Assembly: GCF_001005295.1 (NCBI RefSeq)
Contig: NZ_LBMK01000001.1
Coordinates: forward strand, 993,241-1,057,240
Length of the DNA: 64,000 nt
Direction of reading: 5' to 3'
Source: Streptomyces yangpuensis
GTDB taxonomy: Bacteria > Actinomycetota > Actinomycetes > Streptomycetales > Streptomycetaceae
Numbering within the stretch: position 1 is the first letter of the stretch; the number at the start of each line of letters is the position of its first letter. Positions 46,120 to 54,486 of this stretch are shown here, piece by piece. A program made the position numbers and the translations under genes. The notes under the pieces were generated by a model. That model was not told the DNA's origin, searched no databases, and saw nothing but the letters and a program-made list of their open reading frames with translations.

Positions 46120-47060
46120 GCCCGCGCCGCCCAGGCCCCGGCGATCCGGGCGCCGAGCCGTACGTTGCCGCGTACCGCCGCCAGGTTCGCCTCCAGCGAG
46201 GCCCCGGCCGTCGCCCGTACCAGGAACCCCAGCAGGAACGGGGTCACGGCCTGCCCCGTGATCCCCTGCTCGCGGCACGCGGCGAGGGCCTCGGCCAGGA
46301 CCCGGTCGTGCAGCTCCGGGTCCAGCTGCTGCCCGGCAGCCACCGGATTGGCCACCAGCAGCGCCGACTGCGGGCCGCCGAGCGCGTCCTGGGCGGCCAT
46401 CACCGCCGCGACCTCCTCGGGCCGGTGCACGGTCCAGTCCACCGGCTCGCCGGAATCGGCCAGGTAGAAGCCGGGGAACCGGTCCGTGCCGAACCCGAGC
46501 ACCCCCACTCCCAGCGTCTCCAGCCGCTGCAGCGTGGCCGGCACGTCCAGGATGGACTTCACCCCCGCGCACACCACCGTGATCCGGGTCCGCGCCAGCA
46601 GGGAGAGGTCCGCCGACTCGTCCTGCGTCTGCGCCCATTCGCGGTGGACGCCGCCCAGCCCGCCCGTCGCGAACACGCGCAGGCCCGCCCGGGCCGCGAG
46701 GAAGGCCGTCGCGGACACCGTCGTCGCCCCGGTCGCGCCCGTCGCCAGGGCCGGCGCCAGGTCCCGGTGGCCCAGCTTGCGCACACCGTCACCGGCCGCG
46801 ATCCGCTCCAGCTGGGACTTGTCCAGGCCCGCGCGGGCCACGCCGTCCACGACCGCGACCGTCGCCGGAACCGCCCCCTCCGCGCGGACCAGTTCCTCCA
46901 GTTCGAGGCCCACCTCCAGGTTGCGGGGGCGGGGCAGGCCGTGCGCGATGATCGTCGACTCCAGGGCCACCACGGGCCTGCCCTGCGCGAGCGCCTCGCG
47001 CACCTCTTCCGACAGGACCGGTCCACCGGACGGGGATGCAGTTGCTCTGTGCTGTGACAT
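46116..47060 (-). CDS. psuG: Pseudouridine-5'-phosphate glycosidase
   Basis: The 314-residue enzyme cleaves the C-C bond of pseudouridine 5'-phosphate to uracil and ribose 5-phosphate. Family motifs are visible: VVALESTIIAHGLPRPRNLE, GAVPATVAVVDG, RKLGHRDLAPALATGATGATTVSAT, FATGGLGGVHRE, VVCAGVKSILDVPATLQRLET (containing the catalytic Lys region), GFGTDRFPGFYLADSG and LLVANPVA. ATG at 47060 has GGGGAC upstream; an ATG at 47072 is possible. It is translationally coupled to the kinase gene downstream. Confidence 0.95.
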   Translation of the reverse strand: MSQHRATASPSGGPVLSEEVREALAQGRPVVALESTIIAHGLPRPRNLEVGLELEELVRAEGAVPATVAVVDGVARAGLDKSQLERIAAGDGVRKLGHRDLAPALATGATGATTVSATAFLAARAGLRVFATGGLGGVHREWAQTQDESADLSLLARTRITVVCAGVKSILDVPATLQRLETLGVGVLGFGTDRFPGFYLADSGEPVDWTVHRPEEVAAVMAAQDALGGPQSALLVANPVAAGQQLDPELHDRVLAEALAACREQGITGQAVTPFLLGFLVRATAGASLEANLAAVRGNVRLGARIAGAWAARA

Positions 47061-47141
47061 GTCCCCATCCATGGCACGGGATCGGCGCCCCCAAACGCAC
47101 TCCCGTCACACCCGTCCCAAGCTGTCCGAGTAGCGTGCCCC

Positions 47142-47986
47142 ATGGACACACGCGGCTTCCACGACGGACTCGCCGACCGCTACGAATTCGTCTACGCGGA
47201 CTGGAACGCATCCGTCGCCCGGCAGGGCCGGGCCCTCGACGCCCTGCTCACCGCCGCGCTGGGCCCCGGACCGCACACCGTCCTCGACAACGCCTGCGGC
47301 ATCGGAACCCAGGCACTTGGCCTGTCCGCGCTGGGCCACGCGGTCACGGGGACCGATCTGAGCCCCCGCTCCGCCGCCCGCGCCGCGCGCGAGGCCGCCG
47401 ACCGCGGACTCGCCCTGCCCGTCGCCGCCGCCGACATGCGGGCCCTGCCCTTCGCGGACGCCTCCTTCGACGCCGTGGTCTGCGCCGACAACGCGTTGCA
47501 GCACCTGCTGACCGCGCAGGACGTGCGCACCGCCCTGGCCGAAACCCGGCGCGTCCTGCGGCCCGGCGGAGTGCTGCTGCTGTCCACCCGCCCGTACGGG
47601 GACCTGCTGAGGGACCGGCCGCGGAGCGAGGCCCCGTACGTCCACACGGACCCCGACGGGCGGCGCACCATCACCTTCCAGCTGTGGCACTGGCACGCCG
47701 ACGGGGAGCGCTACGACCTGGAGCTCTTCCAGCTGCTGCCGGCCGGGGACACCTGGACGCCCCGCACCTCGCGCGCCACGTACTGGGCGCTCGCGCCGGA
47801 GCGGACCGCGCAGTTCGCCGGGAGGCGGGCCTGTGCGACACCGCCTGGCACGCGCCGGCGGACACCGGCTTCCACCAGCCGCTCCTCACCGCCGGACGCC
47901 CCCCGGTCCGACTGGACAGGATGACGCGTGGGCCGGCCCGCCGCTGGACGCTGTGGCCACCGCGCCGGGCGGGCGGCCCGCACTAG
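47142..47986 (+). pseudogene. SAM-dependent methyltransferase with a probable frameshift
   Basis: From ATG 47142 the frame encodes a class I methyltransferase: VLDNACGIGTQALGLSALGHAVTGTDLS (motif I), AADMRALPFADASFDAVVCADNALQHL and LRPGGVLLLSTRPYG. After residue ~226 (TAQFAG) the frame becomes Arg/Pro/Ser nonsense and stops at 47924. The next frame continues the expected family end (EAGLCDTAWHAPADTGFHQPLLTAGRP) and stops at 47984-47986. One missing C near 47818-47823 (GCCGGGAGG for GCCCGGGAGG) explains it. The loss is in a short C run, so a sequencing error is as likely as a true lesion. A TAGCGT box lies 5 bases before the ATG. Confidence 0.75.
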
Positions 47987-47997
47987 GCTGGCGCGCC

Positions 47998-48378
47998 ATG
48001 AGCACCAGTGATCACTCCGCCGGACCCGTATCCGTCCCCGCCTCCTTCGCCGTCACCGTGGCGGACGTGGAGCTGGAGCCCGACGACCTCGACCCCGGGC
48101 AGATCGTCTCCGGCGATCCGGTGGTCACGGGCAAGGTCCTGTGGGAGTCGCCGGACGGCAAGCAGGTCCGCGGGATCTGGCAGATCACCCCGGGCGTGGT
48201 CACCGACGTCGAGGCGAACGAGCTGTTCGTGGTGGTCGGCGGACGCGCCACCGTCGAGGTCGAGGGCGGCGAGACCCTGGAGCTGGGCCCGGGCTCGGCC
48301 TGTGTCCTGCGGGAGGGCGACAAGACGGTCTGGACCGTCCACGAGACGCTCCGCAAGGCCTACCACATCAGCTACTGA
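47998..48378 (+). CDS. Cupin domain protein
   Basis: The 126-residue protein is a small cupin of the (S)-ureidoglycine aminohydrolase-like/DUF861 type: [47 protein letters not shown] (in parts) and [30 protein letters not shown]. The conserved WxxTPGxx and the final W-T-V-H-E are typical. The function is unknown. ATG at 47998 lies 8 bases after TAGGCT (47984-47989), so the transcript may be leaderless. The 3' end overlaps the convergent MFS gene by 11 bases. Confidence 0.85.
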   Translation: MSTSDHSAGPVSVPASFAVTVADVELEPDDLDPGQIVSGDPVVTGKVLWESPDGKQVRGIWQITPGVVTDVEANELFVVVGGRATVEVEGGETLELGPGSACVLREGDKTVWTVHETLRKAYHISY

Positions 48379-49666
48379 CCCCCTTGGGATCCGCGGGGTG
48401 GCGGCGCGCGGTGAACAGGGCGAGCGCCGCCATCGGCAGCAGCAGCGAGGCCCCGACGGCGTTGAGCCAGCCGTAGCCCGCCTGGGACATGATCACGCCG
48501 GCGGCGGCCCCGCCGACACCCGCGGCCGTGTTCATCGTGAGGTCGCTCAGGCCCTGCACGGCGGCCCGCGCGGCCTGCGGCACCGAGTCGGTCAGCAGGG
48601 CCGAACCGGCCACCATCCCGGCGGACCAGCCGAGGCCGAGCAGGAAGAGGCCGAGCGCGCTCCGGCCGTGGCTGGGCCCGGCCGTCCCGGCGAGCAGCGC
48701 CGCGACCGACAGCAGCCCCGCGGCGAGCCCGATCACGGTGAGCCGGCCGAGCCGGTCCGCGAGCCATCCCATGAGCGGGGAGAAGGCGAACATCCCCGCG
48801 ATGTGACCGCTGATCACCAGTCCGACGAGTTCCAGCCCGGCGCCGTGGTGGCCCAGGTCCACCGGGGTCATGACCATGATCGAGACCATGGTGGTGTGGG
48901 ACACGGCGACGGTGAGGAGCGCGAGCCGGGCCCGCGGAGACGCCCGCACGGCGGCGATTCCGGCGCGGATCGAGTGGCCCTCGCGGGTCCGCTCCTCGGG
49001 CGCGGCGAGCGCCCGCGCCGTCAGCAGGGGGTCGGGGCGCAGGAGTACGGCGATCAGCGCGCCGGTCAGCACGAAGACGACGGCGGCCCACACGAAGGGG
49101 CCCGCCGTCTCGGGTATGGAGGTGCCGGCGAAGCTGCGGCTCGCCGGAGCGGACAGGTTGGGGCCGAGCACCGCGCCGAGGGTGGACGACCACACGACGA
49201 GCGAGATGGCCCGGGCCCGGCGGTCCGGGGCGGCGAGGTCCGCGGCGGCGAACCGGGCCTGGAGGTTGGCGGAGGAGGCGGCGCCGAAGGCGGCCATGCC
49301 GAGCAGCAGCAGCGGGAAGCTCTTGATGGTGGCGGCGAGGACGACGAGGCCCGCCCCGGCGGCGCCGATCGCGTACGCCAGGACCAGGCCGGGGCGCCGG
49401 CCGCGCGCGGTCATCAGGGCGGCGAGCGGCAGCGAGACCAGGGCGGTGCCGATCACCGAGGCGGTGGAGGCGAAGCCGGACAGCGCCTCGGTGCCGCTGA
49501 CCTCGGTGGCGAGCACGGGGGCCAGGGCGATGCTGATGGGCACGCCGAGGCCGCCGAGGACCTGGCCGGCCATGAGCACCCGGGAGGTGCGCTTCTGGAG
49601 CCGTGCGAGGTCCGGGAGGGCGAGCGGCGGCGTGGCGGGGCGGTCCGTGCCGGGGGTGGCGGTCAC
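48368..49666 (-). CDS. MFS transporter
   Basis: The 432-residue membrane protein has about 12 hydrophobic helices and MFS motifs: [20 protein letters not shown] (loop 2-3 motif A form), [35 protein letters not shown], and [21 protein letters not shown] in the second half. It looks like a drug-efflux type exporter, but no substrate can be assigned. GTG at 49666 gives a normal length; upstream frame is Arg/Gly noise. Confidence 0.88.
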   Translation of the reverse strand: MTATPGTDRPATPPLALPDLARLQKRTSRVLMAGQVLGGLGVPISIALAPVLATEVSGTEALSGFASTASVIGTALVSLPLAALMTARGRRPGLVLAYAIGAAGAGLVVLAATIKSFPLLLLGMAAFGAASSANLQARFAAADLAAPDRRARAISLVVWSSTLGAVLGPNLSAPASRSFAGTSIPETAGPFVWAAVVFVLTGALIAVLLRPDPLLTARALAAPEERTREGHSIRAGIAAVRASPRARLALLTVAVSHTTMVSIMVMTPVDLGHHGAGLELVGLVISGHIAGMFAFSPLMGWLADRLGRLTVIGLAAGLLSVAALLAGTAGPSHGRSALGLFLLGLGWSAGMVAGSALLTDSVPQAARAAVQGLSDLTMNTAAGVGGAAAGVIMSQAGYGWLNAVGASLLLPMAALALFTARRHPADPKGVSS

Positions 49667-49831
49667 GCCGGACCCCGCCCTCGCGGGTACGCGGTGCGGG
49701 GCGCCGAGGACGCGGTGGGGCCGGGTGCGGCTGCAGCAGTACTCACCGCCGCAGTGTGCCACCCCTTACCGCCGTGTGGAACCGGGCCGTCGCGGCGGCC
49801 TGTCCCGCAGGCCACGGACGTCACACGGGGC

Positions 49832-50395
49832 TCAGAACAGCGGCTGCGGGAGCACGCCCTCCAGTGCGAGGAGCTGCCGCTTGGTCTCCAGTCCGCCGCC
49901 GAACCCGCCGATGCCGCCGTCGTTCTCCACGACACGGTGGCAGGGCACCACCACCGGCAGCGGATTGGAACCCATGGCGTTGCCGACGGCCTGGGCGGCG
50001 CCGGGCTGTCCCGCGCGGGCCGCCAGCTCCCCGTAGCCGACGACCGATCCGTAGGGCACGGAACGGTCCAGCTCCTGGAGCACCTGCCGGTTGAAGCCGG
50101 AGCTGAGGCGCCAGTCCAGCGGCAGGTCGAAGCGCCGCAGGGTACCGGCGAAGTACGCGGCGAGCTGGCGCACCGGCTCGGCCAGCAGCACTTCCTCGCC
50201 CGGCGCGGGCCGCCGGGCGTCGGCGCCGAGCCGGGAGATCAGCGGACCTGTCATCCGGTCGATCCGGTCCGGCCCGGCATGGAACTCGACCCTGACCAGC
50301 CCCTCCGGGGTGGCGGCCAGGAGCAGGGGGCCGATGTCGCTGGCGACGACGGTCCATTCGAGGTGCGGCCCGCGGGGGCGCTCGGTGCTGTCCAC
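49832..50395 (-). CDS. ogt: Methylated-DNA-protein cysteine methyltransferase
   Basis: The 187-residue protein transfers alkyl groups from O6-alkylguanine in DNA to its own Cys and is used once. The active site PCHRV is present with acceptor C152. The preceding helix-turn-helix ([38 protein letters not shown] in parts) and the following [18 protein letters not shown] are standard. The start GTG (50395) lies 6 bases after a TACCGT box. A degenerate PafBC-type site precedes it. Confidence 0.95.
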   Translation of the reverse strand: MDSTERPRGPHLEWTVVASDIGPLLLAATPEGLVRVEFHAGPDRIDRMTGPLISRLGADARRPAPGEEVLLAEPVRQLAAYFAGTLRRFDLPLDWRLSSGFNRQVLQELDRSVPYGSVVGYGELAARAGQPGAAQAVGNAMGSNPLPVVVPCHRVVENDGGIGGFGGGLETKRQLLALEGVLPQPLF

Positions 50396-50401
50396 GCGTC
50401 C

Positions 50402-50423
50402 ACGGTACGGCGCGCCTCCGACA
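50402..50423 (-). promoter_or_regulatory. ogt promoter, degenerate PafBC/RecA-NDp box
   Basis: On the minus strand TGTCGGAG (50423-50416), 8 bases, then TACCGT (50407-50402). Compared with tTGTCRGTG-N8-TAnnnT, the optional first T is C and the seventh base of TGTCRGTG is A rather than T. The -10 box ends 6 bases before the GTG start, so the transcript is predicted to be leaderless. Confidence 0.5.
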
Positions 50424-50473
50424 GGCCGGGGCGGTCCGGGACCGTCCGGGTGCGGTCGCGGCCGTGCGGGGGC

Positions 50474-51376
50474 TCAGAAGCCGCCGACCGCCTCGCGGAC
50501 CACGTCCGGGGCGTTCGTGATGATCCCGTCCACGCCCATCTCCTGCACCTTCCGGGCGGTCGCGGCGTCGTCCACGATCCAGGTGTCCACCTCCATCGCC
50601 CGGCCGTGGGCTCCGAGCAGGCCGTGCACGGCCGCGACCCAGTCGGCCGAGATGGTGGTGTGCCAGGGGTTGATCCGGTCGGTGAACTCCGCGTACCGGG
50701 GCAGCTCCGCCACGGGCGGGGTCCCCAGGAACGCCGTCACCAGGTCGGGGCGCAGCCCGTGCACGATGCGCACGCAGTCGGCGCTGAAGCTCTGCACCAC
50801 CAGGCGCTGCGAGACGTGGCGCGGGTCGAGCCAGCCCGCCTCGCCCAGCACCCTCAGGGTCTGCTCCTCGATCCCGGGGTGGAGCTCCGGCTTCTTGATC
50901 TCCAGCAGCAGCCGCTGCCGGTTGCGCTGCACCCGGTCGAGGTACTGCCGCAGGGTCGGTACGAAGGCGCCCGCGTACTCCTCGCCGAACCAGCTGCCCG
51001 CGTCCAGCCGGGCGATCTCGGCCGCCGTGAAGTCCTTGACCCGCCAGGGCTTGCGGTCGGGGAAGACCTGTTCGACGTCGGTGGTCCGGGCCAGGGTGTC
51101 GTCGTGGATCACCACCAGCTCGCCGTCCTTGGTGCGCTGCACGTCGTTCTCGACCCAGTCGAAGCCCATGCGCCGCGCCAGGTCGACGGCTTCGAGGGTG
51201 TTCTCCGGGGCGTACGCCGAGGCCCCCCGGTGCGCGTACACGACGGGACCACCCAGGCCCAGCGGCCCGGCGGCGGATCCGGGCCCGGTGGCGGCGTACG
51301 AGGCCGTCCCGCCCAGCAGGGTGAGGGCGAGGCCCAGGAATGCGGCGGCGGCCGCGGCGGCGGGTCGGACGTACAT
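50474..51376 (-). CDS. Exported glycerophosphodiester phosphodiesterase
   Basis: The 300-residue protein has a signal peptide (Ala-rich, cleavage near TASYAA). A GDPD TIM-barrel follows: [18 protein letters not shown] (first catalytic His and Glu), [26 protein letters not shown] (Glu, Asp, second His) and LLLEIKKPE. It hydrolyses glycerophosphodiesters to glycerol 3-phosphate outside the membrane, recycling phospholipid or teichoic-acid pieces. ATG at 51376 has GAGGAGAA 5 bases upstream. It is divergent from uvrB, with a 234-base gap that holds the uvrB promoter. Confidence 0.93.
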   Translation of the reverse strand: MYVRPAAAAAAAFLGLALTLLGGTASYAATGPGSAAGPLGLGGPVVYAHRGASAYAPENTLEAVDLARRMGFDWVENDVQRTKDGELVVIHDDTLARTTDVEQVFPDRKPWRVKDFTAAEIARLDAGSWFGEEYAGAFVPTLRQYLDRVQRNRQRLLLEIKKPELHPGIEEQTLRVLGEAGWLDPRHVSQRLVVQSFSADCVRIVHGLRPDLVTAFLGTPPVAELPRYAEFTDRINPWHTTISADWVAAVHGLLGAHGRAMEVDTWIVDDAATARKVQEMGVDGIITNAPDVVREAVGGF

Positions 51377-51582
51377 GTGCGTTCTCCTCGGGTCGTGAGC
51401 CCTGTTCCTGCGTCAGACGGGTGCGGAGCGGCAGACGTTGTGGCGATGCACTTCACCGCGATCATGGGGTTGAAGATCACCGAGCCGCCACCGAACTACG
51501 ACAAACGGACCAGAAGGGATGACGTCGGCCCCGACCGGCGGGCCGGCCGGGAGCGCGCCGGTCCCGGGCGGGGAGACGTGAG

Positions 51583-51604
51583 TGTCAGTGGGGGGTCGTA
51601 CGGT
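51583..51604 (+). promoter_or_regulatory. uvrB promoter matching the PafBC/RecA-NDp box
   Basis: TGTCAGTG (51583-51590), 8 bases, then TACGGT (51599-51604). It matches tTGTCRGTG-N8-TAnnnT except for the less conserved first T (G here). The uvrB ATG starts 6 bases after the -10 box, so the transcript is predicted to be leaderless. Confidence 0.8.
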
Positions 51605-51610
51605 GGAGTC

Positions 51611-53776
51611 ATGCGGCCCGTATCGAAGATCGAACGCACGGTGGCGCCTTTCGAGGTCGTCAGCCCCTACCAGCCCAGCGGCGACCAGCCGGCGGCCATC
51701 GCCGAGCTGGAGAAGCGCATCCGTGCAGGTGAGAAGGATGTCGTCCTGCTGGGTGCGACCGGCACCGGCAAGTCGGCGACCACCGCCTGGATGATCGAGA
51801 AGCTCCAGCGCCCCACCCTGGTCATGGCGCCGAACAAGACGCTGGCCGCCCAGCTGGCGAACGAGTTCCGCGAGCTCCTGCCGAACAACGCCGTCGAGTA
51901 CTTCGTCTCGTACTACGACTACTACCAGCCCGAGGCCTACGTACCGCAGTCGGACACGTACATCGAGAAGGACTCCTCGATCAACGAGGAGGTGGAGAGG
52001 CTGCGCCACTCCGCCACCAATTCGCTGCTGACCCGGCGCGATGTGATCGTCGTCGCCTCCGTGTCCTGCATCTACGGCCTCGGCACGCCGCAGGAGTACG
52101 TCGACCGGATGGTCTCGCTCAAGGTCGGCGAGGAGATCGACCGGGACCAGCTGCTGCGCCGCTTCGTCGACATCCAGTACACGCGCAACGACGTCGCCTT
52201 CACCCGCGGCACCTTCCGGGTGCGCGGCGACACCATCGAGATCTTCCCGGTCTACGAGGAACTGGCCGTCCGCATCGAGATGTTCGGCGACGAGATCGAG
52301 GCCCTCTCCACCCTGCACCCGCTGACCGGCGAGGTCATCAGCGAGGACCGCGAGCTCTACGTCTTCCCCGCCAGCCACTACGTCGCCGGCCCCGAGCGCA
52401 TGGAGAAGGCGATCAACGGCATCGAGGCCGAGCTGGCCGAGCGCCTTGCCGAGCTGGAGAAACAGGGCAAGATGCTGGAGGCACAGCGCCTGCGCATGCG
52501 CACCACCTACGACCTGGAGATGATGCGCCAGATCGGCTCCTGCTCCGGCATCGAGAACTACTCGCTGCACATGGACGACCGCGAGCGGGGATCGGCGCCC
52601 AACACCCTCATCGACTACTTCCCGGAGGACTTCCTCCTGGTCATCGACGAGTCGCACGTCACCGTCCCGCAGATCGGCGCCATGTACGAGGGCGACGCCT
52701 CCCGCAAGCGGACCCTGGTCGACCACGGCTTCCGCCTGCCGTCCGCGCTCGACAACCGGCCGCTGAAGTGGGAGGAGTTCCAGGAGCGCATCGGCCAGAC
52801 CGTGTACCTGTCGGCGACCCCCGGAAAGTACGAGCTCTCGCGGGGCGACGGCTTCGTCGAGCAGATCATCCGCCCCACCGGCCTCATCGACCCCGAGGTC
52901 GTGGTCAAGCCGACCGAGGGCCAGATCGACGACCTGGTGCACGAGATCCGCACGCGCGTGGAGAAGGACGAGCGGGTCCTGGTCACCACCCTCACCAAGA
53001 AGATGGCAGAGGACCTCACGGACTACTTCCTGGAGCTCGGCATCCAGGTCCGCTACCTGCACAGCGACGTCGACACCCTGCGCCGCATCGAGCTGCTGCG
53101 CGAGCTGCGCGCCGGTGAGTACGACGTCCTGGTCGGCATCAACCTGCTGCGCGAGGGCCTCGACCTGCCCGAGGTGTCCCTGGTGGCGATCCTCGACGCC
53201 GACAAGGAGGGCTTCCTGCGGTCGGGCACCTCCCTGATCCAGACCATCGGCCGCGCCGCGCGCAACGTCTCCGGCCAGGTCCACATGTACGCGGACAAGA
53301 TCACGCCGGGCATGGAGAAGGCGATCGAGGAGACCAACCGGCGCCGCGAGAAGCAGATCGCCTACAACACGGCGAACGGGATCGACCCGCAGCCGCTCCG
53401 CAAGAAGATCAACGACATCGTCGCCACCATCGCCCGCGAGGAACTCGACACCGAACAGCTCCTCGGCACCGGATACCGGCAGGCGAAGGAGGGCAAGGGA
53501 GCCAAGGCGCCGGTGCCGGCGCTCGGCGGCCTCGCCTCCCACGCCCCGGCGGCTGCCAAGGGCGCCAAGGGAACGAAATCGGCCAAGGGCGGCAAGGCCG
53601 CCGAGGTGCTCACCGACCGGCCCGCCGCCGAACTGGCCTCGCTCATCGAGCAGATGACCGAACGCATGCGCGCCGCCGCGGCGGAGCTCCAGTTCGAGGT
53701 GGCGGCCCGGATCCGGGACGAGGTCGGCGAGCTGAAGAAGGAGCTTCGGCAGATGAAGGAAGCGGGCCTCGCCTGA
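51611..53776 (+). CDS. uvrB: Excinuclease ABC subunit B
   Basis: The 721-residue protein is the damage-verifying helicase of nucleotide excision repair. It is loaded by UvrA and incises DNA with UvrC. Walker A GATGTGKS (48-55), the beta-hairpin region [21 protein letters not shown], the DEAD-box-like VIDESH, the C-terminal helicase motifs ([39 protein letters not shown]) and the UVR coiled-coil at the end ([28 protein letters not shown]) are all present. A Lys/Ala/Gly linker of about 40 residues precedes the UVR motif. ATG at 51611 gives the normal start; upstream frame is noise. Confidence 0.98.
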   Translation: MRPVSKIERTVAPFEVVSPYQPSGDQPAAIAELEKRIRAGEKDVVLLGATGTGKSATTAWMIEKLQRPTLVMAPNKTLAAQLANEFRELLPNNAVEYFVSYYDYYQPEAYVPQSDTYIEKDSSINEEVERLRHSATNSLLTRRDVIVVASVSCIYGLGTPQEYVDRMVSLKVGEEIDRDQLLRRFVDIQYTRNDVAFTRGTFRVRGDTIEIFPVYEELAVRIEMFGDEIEALSTLHPLTGEVISEDRELYVFPASHYVAGPERMEKAINGIEAELAERLAELEKQGKMLEAQRLRMRTTYDLEMMRQIGSCSGIENYSLHMDDRERGSAPNTLIDYFPEDFLLVIDESHVTVPQIGAMYEGDASRKRTLVDHGFRLPSALDNRPLKWEEFQERIGQTVYLSATPGKYELSRGDGFVEQIIRPTGLIDPEVVVKPTEGQIDDLVHEIRTRVEKDERVLVTTLTKKMAEDLTDYFLELGIQVRYLHSDVDTLRRIELLRELRAGEYDVLVGINLLREGLDLPEVSLVAILDADKEGFLRSGTSLIQTIGRAARNVSGQVHMYADKITPGMEKAIEETNRRREKQIAYNTANGIDPQPLRKKINDIVATIAREELDTEQLLGTGYRQAKEGKGAKAPVPALGGLASHAPAAAKGAKGTKSAKGGKAAEVLTDRPAAELASLIEQMTERMRAAAAELQFEVAARIRDEVGELKKELRQMKEAGLA

Positions 53777-53864
53777 GTCCGGGGGTGTCAGTAGGGTTGG
53801 GTCACAGCCGCAGGAACACGCTGCGCACCAGTCAACTGGGGCGGGCTACGGAGAGGGGACGCGC

Positions 53865-54443
53865 GTGACGGTCAACATGACCAAGGGTCAGGCCATCAGT
53901 CTGCAGAAGGCGGACGGAGGGACGCTGACCGCGGTCCGGATGGGCCTGGGCTGGCAGGCGGCGAAGCGCCGCGGACTGTTCGGCTCGCGGACGCGGGAGA
54001 TCGACCTCGACGCGTCGGCGGTGCTCTTCGCCGACAAGCAGCCGGTCGACGTGGTCTTTTTCCGCCACCTGCAGAGCGACGACGGCTCGGTGCGCCACAC
54101 CGGTGACAACCTGGTCGGCGGCGTCGGCCAGGGCGGGGACGACGAGGCGATCCTCGTCGACCTCCAGCGCGTGCCGGTCCACATCGACCAGATCGTCTTC
54201 ACGGTGAACTCCTTCACCGGCCAGACGTTCCAGGAGGTGCAGAACGCCTTCTGCCGCATCGTCGACGAGACCAACGGCCAGGAGCTGGCCCGCTACACCC
54301 TCGACGGCGGCGGCGCGTACACCGCGCAGATCATGGCGAAGGTGTCCCGCGTGGGATCCGGCTGGCAGATGACGGCCCTGGGCAACCCGGCCAACGGCCG
54401 GACCTTCCAGGACCTGATGCCGGCGATCCTGCCGCACCTGTAG
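53865..54443 (+). CDS. TerD family protein
   Basis: The 192-residue protein is a TerD-type calcium-binding stress protein: VNMTKGQAISLQKADGG at the start, LGWQAAK, EIDLDASAVLF, the metal-binding VRHTGDNLVGGVGQGGDDEAILVDLQRVP and NSFTGQTFQEVQNAFCRIVD. TerD proteins form part of the Ter stress-response system linked to tellurite, phage and envelope stress; the molecular role is unsettled. GTG at 53865 has GAGAGGGGA 6 bases upstream. It lies 43 bases before the TerD-FtsK-like gene, probably in one operon. Confidence 0.93.
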   Translation: MTVNMTKGQAISLQKADGGTLTAVRMGLGWQAAKRRGLFGSRTREIDLDASAVLFADKQPVDVVFFRHLQSDDGSVRHTGDNLVGGVGQGGDDEAILVDLQRVPVHIDQIVFTVNSFTGQTFQEVQNAFCRIVDETNGQELARYTLDGGGAYTAQIMAKVSRVGSGWQMTALGNPANGRTFQDLMPAILPHL

Positions 54444-54486
54444 CAGTACCGGAAAAGCGAAGAAGGCACGGGGGAGGGGCTGCACG

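Noticed and set aside
48008..51610. The uvrB frame stays open for more than 3.5 kb upstream
   Set aside because: The upstream part has random composition, crosses four genes on the other strand and lacks protein-like sequence. The uvrB start at 51611 is fixed by its promoter and the family N-terminus.
53786..53807. TGTCAGTA upstream of terD as a PafBC site
   Set aside because: The last core base is wrong and the position 8 bases downstream reads TCACAG, not TAnnnT.
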